Shown piece after piece: positions 33,251 through 44,500 of a DNA stretch of 64,000 nucleotides. Where the stretch lies: positions 253,247 through 317,246 of the forward strand of contig CAJINV010000010.1 in assembly GCA_905178155.1 (NCBI GenBank), written 5' to 3'. Below the pieces are notes generated by a model. It was not told the origin of the DNA. It worked only from the letters and a program-made list of their open reading frames with translations, and searched no databases. Source of the DNA: Amoebophrya sp. A120. Taxonomy: Eukaryota > Sar > Dinophyceae > Syndiniales > Amoebophryaceae. The position numbers were made by a program, and so were the translations under genes. The stretch's first letter is position 1. The number at the start of each line of letters is the position of its first letter.

Positions 33251-33577
33251 ACTACTCCACGGCCACCTATTTTCAACAACGCGAATAGAACCAATAGCCG
33301 ATAGTAAGAGCAGCTCGAGCAGCTGTCCCTCCTCGTAACATTTCAGACACATTACTTTCCCAACCCCAACGTCGGGACTGGCAGATGAATACTACGAAGT
33401 CATAGTGATCGGGTAAGTAGGACTTCTTTATTCCCCTATGCCGCCAGCACGACTTGGGCTGCTTCTTAACAAAAACAAGGTTGTTGAATAGCCGAAATAT
33501 AGTAGCAACTGCTCGCTCCAAAGATGAACCAAGAGCAGAGAAGTCGAAGAGCTGCTCGACGCTACTAGTAGTGTCCA
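32469..33577. other. Intergenic region upstream of HAD gene
   Basis: Mostly the duplicated promoter segment (to about 33250). The remaining 330 bases are the 3' flank of the next minus-strand gene, where a longer frame at 33273-33740 is a shadow with no family signal. Confidence 0.5.
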
Positions 33578-34198
33578 TTACAGGCAGTCGCTGCACTCGC
33601 ATCCAATACGCGGGAACGCGAAAGCGAGGCCTGACGCCTTGAGTACCATGCGTGCGCTGTGCTTGATGTTTTTCGCGGTAAAGAAGGACGGCTCTACCTC
33701 TATCCAGGAAAAAACACCCATCTTCATCCATTTTTCGCATGACAAACAGTGGATTTTATGCATGTTTTGCATGAGAAATGGGATGGGGACCATGGATGTT
33801 TTCTCCTGGATAACCTCCGCACAGATTACACTTTCCTGGTCTTCCGAGACTTCGTCTACGGCTTGTCTGCCAGATATAAACTCCGTCGCCGTACTAGGTA
33901 CCTCCGGACCTCGTCCACGTGGGTCTTTTAATATTACGTTTACGTCTGTTCCACCTCCTCGTCCCTCTGCAGGATCATCTGCTCCTGTGGTCAACATTTT
34001 ATTTGAGCCCGGCGCTGCCTTCCTTCTGCCACTTGTGCTGCTAGTACTACTTTTTGGATTGGACGGCGCTGGTGCTTCCTCCGGTAGTACTATTTCTGCA
34101 GAAGTGGTCGTTGCACTTTCAATATTTCCACTAATCTGTGGTCTCGACGAGGACGAACTTGCGCTCATGATCCTTCCTTTTCGTGGTCCCACGTTCAA
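33578..34198 (-). CDS. Hypothetical small protein with Cys-rich C-terminus
   Basis: Not recognised. Removing one family-F introner gives exactly 168 codons including the stop. The N-terminal 90 residues are Ser/Pro/Ala-rich with no hydrophobic leader; the C-terminal part (VEPSFFTAKNIKHSARMVL...) ends GCECSDCL, a possible metal-binding or lipid-modifiable Cys cluster. The introner lies between ICAEV and EPSFF. The start at 34198 is the first Met after a stop; a start at the later MSASSSSS is also possible. Confidence 0.6.
   Translation of the reverse strand: MNVGPRKGRIMSASSSSSRPQISGNIESATTTSAEIVLPEEAPAPSNPKSSTSSTSGRRKAAPGSNKMLTTGADDPAEGRGGGTDVNVILKDPRGRGPEVPSTATEFISGRQAVDEVSEDQESVICAEVIQEKTSMVPIPFLMQNMHKIHCLSCEKWMKMGVFSWIEVEPSFFTAKNIKHSARMVLKASGLAFAFPRIGCECSDCL
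33701..33812. mobile_element. Introner F2, family F
   Basis: 112 bp, the shortest copy; ends TATCCAGGAAAAAACACC and GGATGTTTTCTCCTGGATA. TSD ACCTC, perfect. The core GCATGACAAA is present, with little else between the arms. Confidence 0.95.
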
Positions 34199-35537
34199 TG
34201 CGTCGACAGCCGACCGCTCGCTGGTGAGTGCGCGCGTTTTATTTGCTCATATTTTGAACCTATTATTTCAGCAACTGGAAATTGATTACTTATCTGGTTA
34301 CCGAAAAGTAGAATGGCGTGAACAACAAGAATGACCCGATTCAAATTCAATAGATCTAAATTATAGCCTACTTGAGCAAAGCCAAAGTTGTCATCTGTAG
34401 TTCCTGTTTGAGGGTTCTTTTCTTGTACTCAAGTGCTCCCTTGAATTGATAAGATGGAACTGGAAGCGCTTCGTTCTTGTACTAGGTTGTGCTCATCTCT
34501 TGGATGGTACTACTACAACTACGCCCATCAAATTCAAAGCGGCGATCATCAGCCAGACAACAACAATTTTAGGATTTCATCTTCTAGTAGTAAGTAGGTG
34601 CAACTACAGGCCGAGCAGATACTTAGTGTGGCATGCAATAACTAAGGTCTTCGTCGTGGCCACGACGGATCTTCTTTTTCGACGAGACGACCGAGAAAAT
34701 GAAGCGTTTGCATCTAAGCATTTTCTTTTTTGCTTTTCGATATGAATTTGGAGGATTTCTTTCATTTCGCTAATATCGCTCTTTTCTTCAACGCTCGAAA
34801 TAAACCGGGACGGACCACAATTGGTAGGCCTGCTGCTACTCCTGCGATCAAAATATAGAGACCGACTTCTCGATCGACTTATTTATTAGGAACACCATTC
34901 TGCGAGCGTAAAGCGGTGAACAACCTGAACGATAGTGTCTGCTGGACACGGCCAACGACCACTCATTCTCCGATCGAACAAGACACTACGTTTAATCATG
35001 CGCGCAACTTGGTTTTCTTTCACAAAGTTTCGCAAGTTACGAAGCCCCTTTTTCTTTTCAATATTGGGTTTTCCGGAGAAAACCGAGCGCCGTGCTCGGC
35101 GTCGAGGAGACGTTTTTAACCCAGAAAATCACTAAGATCGAGTTAGTCTTATCGTGTTTCTATTTTTTCCACCAGCGCGCCACATCAACGGCTCTCATGC
35201 GCATTGCGCACAGCTCAATTCATGATTTACGCGGCAATTGATCGTGTTGATGCGCGTGGTCATGCGCTCCCAAAAATTATCACCATCATGGAGTCTATCT
35301 TTACAAGCATGGAAAAATCGCAAACAATGCTCAGGTGATTCACAGGACAATGCTCTTCAAACGACCAACAAGTCGTGGATCCTCATACACGAATGTAAGA
35401 TTCATCCTGCTCTACTCGAATCGTTTTCATAAAACGATTACCAAATAAACAAAATTGGACTCATCCAAATTGGCGTCCACCGGAGCAAGTACTAACACTA
35501 CGCCGAGATCTCGTCTGCAAAAAAAGTGAACAATTCT
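34199..35537. other. Intergenic region without recognised gene
   Basis: AT-rich sequence between two minus-strand genes, with no long supported frame, no introner ends and no clear repeat. It should contain the promoter of the 34198 gene. Confidence 0.45.
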
Positions 35538-38500
35538 TCACATCGCCCAGAGCAACTGCAAAAGCTGCTTCCGGGTCAACAGTTTGTAATGCGGCTCCGC
35601 TGCAGCTGGTGCTCGTCGAGTAGCATGCTCTGCTTGTCGTTGTTCCCCAGGACCAGGTGGACCTCCTTCGTCGTGATAATATGGCGGCCAAGATTTTTAC
35701 CAAGGGGAAAAACACAGGAACGGGGAAAATTTCAAAATTTTTGTAGGCTGCGTCGGCACCCTCCTTCTAAAATCCACCAGCACAGGGATGGCCGCTGCCG
35801 CCGGGTCGATGGTGCAGCGCGATCTCCTACTGTCGGACCTTCTGCCTGTTGACCTCCAGCAAACCGTCGCCAGCCACCTCCTTCAAGATCGGCGGGTGCT
35901 ACTGTTTTCACTATCATCCAAATTCAGGTACCGACGGCGCTGGGCGGCGGGACCGGACTCGAAACACACACACCACACACCAATATTAGAGTCATAGCAC
36001 TATCATATCATACATCGATCAAACCACACCACTTCATGTTAAAACTCAAAAAGCAGCACAATTCCAGGTATACTTTTCTCAGCACCAAACCTCTCACCAA
36101 AAGTGTACAGGGAACCGGTTTCCAGAAGGTGGCGGGGGAGCCTACTCGTCCGATTTACAGGCGTGTTGCACCAGGACCTGGTGCAACAGACCTGAAAATT
36201 GCAGTAATAGGCCCCCCTGCCGCCACGTTTGGAAAACTCGAGAAGTGCAGCAACCAACCCGACCGCCCGGCCTCAGTGGTGGTAACCTGATGTGCTTACT
36301 GGGATGAGTATTGTGCTCTTTTTTACGATGAAAAGTGATGAGATTAGTGCGCTAGTTCTACTAGATGGTGTGTGGTGTGTGTGTGTGGTGTGTGACGCGG
36401 CTGCGCAGGCTCCTTCGGTAAGCGGTAAGTGCAGACGGCGCAAGTAACCTGATGTTTTTTTGATTTTACACGGGCCCGAAGATGAACCTCACCTGTAGTA
36501 TTGTTTGTGATATGTTCGAAGCGGGTCTTTGGCATATATAGGGCTCCCGAAAATCAGTCACGTTACCTGTAGAAAGGATCTTCTTACCTCTTCTAAAAAT
36601 CGGGCATGGCAAAATTTTGAAATTTTCCCCGTTCCTGTGTTTTTCCGCTTGGTAATTTTTGTAGTTCTTGTTCTCCTTCATCCTCCTCCCCATCGCTTCC
36701 AAACAGCGGGAGAAAATCTTCTTCATCTTCCTCTACAGGAAGCTCGTCTTCAGGCGGACCGTGCCTGCTCGTCCCTGCGACAACAACTCCTCCTGCATTT
36801 ATTCTTTGGCGTAAAAAATCCTCTCTCCGAAGCGCCTCGAACTCGAGCACAAACGCCGGACACTGCTTGAACATGGTGGTAAACCAGTGGTCTTGGGGCA
36901 GCCGAGGATACTCAATGCGCTCGTCCGCGGGATCTCGAATGGTCCAGAGCGTTCTTCTGCCCGTCGTTGTCTCCCTCGACGTTTCCTCTCGAAACCTCCA
37001 CTCCCGCAGTGGTCGGCTAAAAGCGCGGGCGCCCCTATCAAATGCAAAAGTGTCTGGGTCTGGAAGGTTGCAACTTGTGATGCTGTCTTTGGAAGGTAAA
37101 AAAAATCTGTATTGCATGACCAGCAAGATGAGGGGTTCAGTTTGTGCTACGCGGAGTGGGCGTTTCTCATGCGGAATACGCATCAGAAGGCCCTTGAAAA
37201 ATCTGTGATGCTCCGCCATGCATTACAGGCATCATGGGTTATGCAAAATATGCATGACAAGCATGGCATTCTTCCAGACTCAGACATTTTTGCATTTGAT
37301 AGCCCCGGAACATGTCTGAAAAATCCTCGCCCTTGGAAACGTCCCAAGCGGATATGCCATTGCGATGAACAACAGAAGAGGTGCCGGGAGCGTTATAATT
37401 ATTTCTTGCAGAAGTATGAACTAGCAGCTGCAGCAACGCTGCACCAACATCGCCAAGATGTTGCACTTCTCGATCATGCAGGTCCACCTCTTCCTCTACT
37501 CCGTCGTTATACTTTCGCGCGTTCCGGAACATTTTGGAAAAATTGGTGACGCCGGAAACATCCCAGTTTAGCTGCTGGTTGAAATCATCGCAATCCTCGA
37601 ATTATCCTGTGCAAAAGTATCGCACTCGTATTGCAATCATGCATTACAAATCCTTTTGCTAAGCTAAATCCGCACTACAAATTTCATTTCTCATGCTGAG
37701 GAAATTTGTAATGCATTTTCATTTATACGAGTACGATACTTTTGCAGTTCATACGAACAGGGACCGCATGCTCTTCACAAAGGACGTCTTCCAATTGGTA
37801 TCAAGTGTAAAGATGTCTGGGTCTGGAAGAATGCAACTTGTCATGCTGCGTTTCGATGACTAAAAAATTTGTGTTGCATGAGCAGCAAACAGAGTCTAAT
37901 TTTTGCTACGCGGAGAGGGCATTTGTCATGCGGAATGGGCATCAAGAATCCCTCAAAAAACCTGTGATGCTAGGGCATGCATTACAGGCATCATGGGTCA
38001 TGAGAAATATGCATGACAAATCTTGCATTCTTCCAGACCCAGACATTTTTACATTTGATAGTTGGAAATGATGAGAGACTCGTGAAAAAGACTGGACCAC
38101 GAGGACCCCGAGTTGTGCGGCCAGTTGTTCCGTTTGTGGTCGGCGTCGCTGCAGCAAAACACACCACAACCAACCGGGCGGCGTCGCCCCGACCGGGCCA
38201 AGGATGGTATGCATTCGCAAATTGTTCTTGTAGCATGTTTGTGAATGTCAGGCAAGATATGAAATCCATCAGGACCTTCAGCCAAGCAAATTCTCACCGA
38301 CCTAAATCGAATGTCCATGCAAGAAGTCACGATGTAAATTTTCGGAATCACGATGAAGATCGAGACGTACAAATTTGAATCACGATGGTAGTCAAAATTT
38401 GTGATGATCGATTTAGGTCGGTGAGAATTTGCTTGGCTGAAAGTCCTGATGGATTTCATATCTTGCCTGACAGTGAACAAAGTCTTGATATTGTATTTAT

Positions 38501-41500
38501 TGTGTGTGGGAAAATTAAAAATTCATTTGTGCTAGAAAACATTTGTTCTGTGATGTACGAAGGTGATAGTTTACAACGCCCGGTTTTTCTTGATGGCAAA
38601 AAATCTGTACTTTTAATCCAGCAAATGCTCCAGACCTCGATCACAAACATGAAGCTCGTCACACGACAATACTTACAGCTGATAAAAGCCGGCCTCCAGA
38701 TGCCGCCTTCGAGGATTGCAGCCTCGACTTCTTTCGTCTTTCCGAGGTGCGTAACTGCCTCTCCCAAGGACCTATCAAATGCAAAACTGTCTGGGTCTGG
38801 AATGTTGCCGGGTTTGTCATGCATGTTTTGCATGACCCAGGACGCCTGTAATGCACGACCTAGCATCACAGATGTATTTTAGAGGGCTTCCTGGTCCTAC
38901 TCCGGATGATAAATGCCCTCCCCGCGTAGCACAACCTAGACTCCTCTTGCTGGTCATGCAATACAGATTTTTTTATTTAGAGTCCAAAGTCAGCATCACA
39001 AGTTCCACTCTTCCATACACAGACATTTTTGCATTTGATAGGACCAGGTTGCCGTTGGCCCGTAGAAGAACTCGGCTTCCTTGCGATGGAGTTTGTTCGG
39101 CTTCTTGCGGTATGAATTGCAAAAGTATTGCATTCGTATAAATGCATTACAGATTTCCTCAGCATGAGAGATAAAATTTCTAATGCTGATTTACCTAATG
39201 CATGCAGTAATCTGAATTGCTTCGTGCTGAGTTGTCTTCTTCACTTTTTTTCGTGGCCTTACGGGATGCAATCTGAGTTGTCATCGTATTGTGTATGCGA
39301 TCGGTTTTCGTTCTTTCGTTGTTTTCGTTGTGTTTCGTTCACGTTTTTACGCTTCCTTTCGTACGTATGACGGGCGTTGCGTCATATCAGGGGAAAAATG
39401 CTTTCGCTGTCGAGCGTCGGGACTCACATGATAATCACATGATTATCATGTGAGCGAAACAACTCAAAATGGCTTATGGGGGTCCAAAGTCATATGATTA
39501 TCATGTGAGCAATCGCGTGATAATTATATGATGACTTTGCGTTGGCTCATGCTTATACTACTTTTTTCTTGTTTCATCTTCATTACCCTTACAGTGCCCA
39601 ACTTCAGTTTGTCTTGTTCAGACGAAAAAAGAACACGCTACCCAAAAAAAAAACTTGTCTACCTCGGACGAAAAACGAGCGCGCTAACCACCACAAAAAA
39701 CTTCTCTACTACTAAGCAAAAAAAAACACCAGCTACGCACTAGCTTGCTACGCTTCTCGCTTCTCTATCTTTGTCGTTGTTTCGCGTTTTTCTTCTTCTC
39801 GCATTTTTTCGGTTTCGCCTTGCAAATCGAAAGAAAACAAAAACCATGGCGCTTGTTTCGGTGGCCGGCGATTATGATCGGGCGAAGGCACTGGCGGCCG
39901 CTGGCTTGCTCGACTTGCAGGATTCCGACTTCTGTTTCGGGGGCTCGGGCAATTTTCCCCCTCGCCTGACTCCCGCGGGGTGGGTCGACATGAGTGACCC
40001 GGGCGCTTACTCGGACAAGCAGCGCGACCGCCTGCGGCTCACTCGTATGAAGGTGGCGAAGCTGTGGGCGAATTTCAAGCGCTTGGAGACGCTCGGGAAG
40101 GGCCTCAGCGCCAAGGAAAAAATACGAAAAAAAATCAAGCCCCTGCAATTGCAGGGCGTGGGCAGCTTTTTAGGCATGACAAATTTCCCGGCTTTGCAGG
40201 GTTTCCGCCCGCTAAGGGCTCCGCCTTTTGCGGCGCCCAGGCCAGGCAGCGCCTGGCGCTTTGGGCTGTTTTTTATGATACAAGGGCCCCCGCCCGTGAT
40301 TTGCTTGGGCGCACTTTTTCCCATTATGGCGCAGCATGCTTGGCGGGATGTTGGCGATGGCGATGGAAGGGGCGCAGCCCATCAGTCCCGAGCAGAAAGA
40401 TTTTGCCGCGAATGTCGCCACAAAGACGCGGGATGCCGGCCTAATGGCGGCACTTCCGCACAGTGGCCCGGGCAGTGTCTTGGGCATTTCTTGGCTGCAG
40501 GACCCGGCCCCCGCTGCCACGGCTCCGGACGGAACCCAGGCCCCCACCAACGGGCAGTTCGACGCGGGCCCGGCTTCTGTGGCGAGCGACTCCGATTGCG
40601 GGGACAATTCGAAGGCGAGCGGCAAAGCGCCCGGGCGCAAGTTCGATCCGCCCGCGGGCAGCACGGTCGGTGGCCCGGGCTTGCACAACCTGCCCCCCCC
40701 GCCCCCCCCGATGCCGTCGGCGTTTCCGGGTTACCGGTACACCGGGGAAGGGTTGGCGACGACCGATTTGGATGCGGCGGCACTCGTCGCAGACATGACC
40801 TATCCCGCAAAAAAATGCACTCCCCAGGCGCATGGAGGGCGGCGGGGCCTCGTGGTGGCTTTTTGCATTTGCCCCGCCGGGGGGCAAAGGAATTTTTTTT
40901 CGTTTTGCCGGTTCGCGTTTTCGATCTTGTACGCAGTGAGGCCGCCAGCCTTGGGTGGAAAGCATTTTTTTAGGGGATAGGTCACGGGTCACGAAGTTGT
41001 TGCCGGTCGGGGCCCTCCGGAAGCTGATCCTGACACAGGCCAAGGACCCGCTGCGCGGCGGGGGAGGTATTCTTTTTTGCTTGGGTGTTGCGATAGATTT
41101 TTGCTTCCGCTTTCTTATAGTAAGGGAGGGCAGGGGGGCGCTTCAGTCGTTTTCCGCGTAGTGGGGTTTCTTTTTTCACATGACAAATAGCATTCATCTT
41201 TTCTGTTTTTCAGGCGTCGCCAGCATGGAGCAGCGAGCGGACCCGAAGGCGTGGCGGCCCGACGCGCTCGGGAAGGATTTTCATTATTTCTTTCGCCCGA
41301 TGGGCTCCGACTGGATTTTACGCATGTGCACGCGCAAAGCCTTCGCAACGGCGCGCAAGCATTACGCGCGACGGAGTTGCGGCGTTTTTCTGCAAAGCCG
41401 CGGGCGCCCGGTGAAGATTCTAAACCCTAGGCCCCGGCCCAGGTCGCGGCGCAGGTTTGCGCCGGTTGGTGAGAAAATTTCTTTGGCCGGCCGGCGGCCG

Positions 41501-44500
41501 AGCGAAGCGACCCGAGTTGCAAGGCGCGCGCCCAGTGTGGCGCAGCGTCGGGGCCGTTCCTTGGCTAGATAGGGCAGCGCCGCCCCCCGCCGCGTGCGCG
41601 CATCTAGTAGCATGGGGGGCGTTGTGGGATCGCGTTTTCCTTCCTTGCTTGCCGTCCGTATAAGGGGAAAGGGGCGCCGGGTGCTTGATTGGCCGCTGCC
41701 AAGCACCATGACAGAAGAGCAGGGGGAAATGGGCGGTCGCTCAATTTTCGGCCCAGCCGTCGGGCAATACTCCGCGCGCGCGCTCGTAGCGCGGCGCTGT
41801 TTTGCGGGGGCTTTGCGTGTTTGATATTTTTTGGCCGACCTGGACAACGCTGCGCCGGGGGTGGTGGAAAGGGCGAAGGAAGACCACCGCTGCCAGCTGG
41901 TGACCCGCACTTCGGCAGCCTGCTGGCAGGCGTGGTTTCAGGTCCCCGGCGGCGCGACGGCGGAAAAAGATTTCCGCACGGTGATGGTTCCCCTTTTAGG
42001 GGGGGACAGGCACGCCAACAAGCCGAACCAAGTCGGGAGGCTCCCCGGCAGCCGCAACCCCAAGCCGGGACGGGGCAAGTGGCTGTGCCGGGTCGAGTGG
42101 ATCCGCGGCGAGAAACCGGCGGAGGCCCCTGCTGCGGCCTCAGGCGGACAGGCCCGGGCGACTTCTTTTTCTAATTCGTTTCTGAAAGTTGGCTAATTTG
42201 AGAACCAAAAGAAGGCGCAAGCGCAGAAAAAAACACCCCGGCCGAACACCCTAGCCCGAGGGTGATGCCTCCCCGAAGAACCAAACCCCCCGAACATTAT
42301 TGCTCCGCGGGCGGGCATAACGGAATCAACAAGGCGCAAAATCAGGCAAAAAAAGCAACACGGAACGGAGAAACACCACGCCCAACCTGCCGGACCCAAA
42401 GCCCGGCCGGAACACAAAGAAAGGCCCACCAAGGGAATTCATGGTGCCAGCGCAAGCCGATACACGCGGCGCCCAACCAATCAAAGGCCCGGCCACAGGC
42501 CATCAAAATTCGAAGAGAGGACGCGGGCGGGCAAGCATCGGCCGGGCCAGAATGAAAGGACACAAATTAGAATCGGCTTCGAATTCGTGTCCGGCGCGCG
42601 CCGGTTTCGTGTCTAATTTGCATCCGGAGACACCACCCGACCCCCCGAAAAGCAGGTGTCTAATTTGAAATCTAATTTTTTTGGAACCGTGTCTAATATG
42701 CTCTTTAATCTGCATCTAATTTGCAGAGAATCCCCAAACCCCCGGCCGAAAAATCGTTCCCGATTTCCCTGTACAAAATTTCTGCGATTTTGTGCCGTGA
42801 AATCGGTAACGATTTTCGGCCGCTGCAAATTAGCCAGCCAATTAGCGCCTATTAGCAGCTACATTAGCTGCAAATTAGGCGCAGATTAGCTGCAGATTAG
42901 GTGCAGATTAGAAGCGCCTAAAAAAGGTGCGTTTTCCAATTAGAATTTCAAATTAGAAAATTCCGGGAGGTGTTCCCGGGGTTTTTGGTGGGTATGTCAA
43001 ACATGGTCGACGCCATGTTTGAAATGCCCGCGCCCAGGACCATCTCCAGACGAAGAAGGAGGAAACCATAGGACGGGGCGCGAAACTCCCTACCGGGGCA
43101 AAGTCCGTCGGCCTGCAACGCCCGGCCCAAAAAACACACAGACGGAAGCCATGCCGGGAGGGTCACAGGCCGAACGACAAACCAGAACACGCCCCAACCA
43201 ACCGACCACGGCTTCCAGACCGAAGGGAGACGGGCCGCCGAAGCCAATGCCGCAAAGCGAAAGACACCCCCGCCACGAAATCGGCAAAGCCACGAGGCCA
43301 CGGGCCCGCATTCGAATAGCGGCGCGCCGAATGTGCCCCGTGCGCTTCGCAAGGAGATTCGGCACGCAACCAAGCCGACGCAAGGGGGCTGCGCACGCTC
43401 TCAAATTAGCCGGATTTTAGTTGATAATTAGACCCCGAAGGCGCCCGGGGCTGTCCGCCTGATGCGGCCGCCCCGGGAGAAGCTTAAGGCCGTGAACACA
43501 GGCGCCCCCCCCCGTTGTTGTTTCAGCTAATGCGCGGACTTGGTTGCGCTTTCGCTGGTTTCCCAGGATTTTCCACGAAAGTCCTGGGAAATTCAGGAAA
43601 TCAGCACGACAGACGCCAGAAACGATATCGGGGAGGGGCTTCGTTTTTTCAGCGATTGCGGTACGGCTTCGACCGAAGTTTTGCAAAAGATCGAGGGGAA
43701 CGGCAATTGTTGCCCTCTTTCGATTGCGGCGGCCACAGGCATCAGCATGCCGAAGGTGAAGCAGTTGGCGGAGGGTTTCATGGCGGACAAGCGCGAAGAG
43801 CTTGGCCCGTTTTGGGTGGGGGAGTACGGAGTGGACGAGCCGGCGGGCCCCGCGGTTTTAGCAGAGCAGAGCAAGTGGCTGGCCTGGTTGGAAAAACTTC
43901 TGCACCCGACGGCAACGGTATGGCTGGGCCACGCATTTTTGGAGGCGGTGGCGAAAGTCATGGACCCTATGCGAAAAAATGAGCCCGCCCGCACCTAAAA
44001 GAGCCAAGCGGCACGCCGCGCGCTGTCGTTTTTGCGCGGGATGCGGCGCCCGTTTTGCGAAAATTTGCGACCCGTGCCTCTCTTGTCTCTGATGTGTAGC
44101 GGGCTGGTTTGCTTTTTCTTTTGCATAGTGTTGTCGATTCAGATCGAACCCGCCCCCGGTTCTCAAGAGCAGCCGCAGAGAATCGGAAGCGGCGCGAAGG
44201 CGATCCGACTCGAGTACGATGGCCGCCACTACAACGCTTTTGTCAGGCGCGGCGCTGAAGCGAAAGCGACCGGGACTTCCTCTGCCAGCCCCGCGCCCCC
44301 CGAAACGAAGGCCGAAACGGTTTCGAAAACGCAAGAGGGCGAACCTGTGGCGGCTGGCTTGGCCTCTCGCAAACGTGCAGCGGAAGCAGATGCGCCCAGG
44401 CCGTCGGTTTCGAGCGATGTTAGCTTGGGCGACTCGAGCGAAAGCGATGGGGAGGCTGCTTCGGATGCAAGCGAGTGCGCGCCCCCCCCACGGAAGCGGG

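Noticed and set aside
33273-33740. 155-residue minus-strand frame overlapping the 33578 gene
   Set aside because: Different frame from the spliced 168-codon gene and includes part of introner F2.
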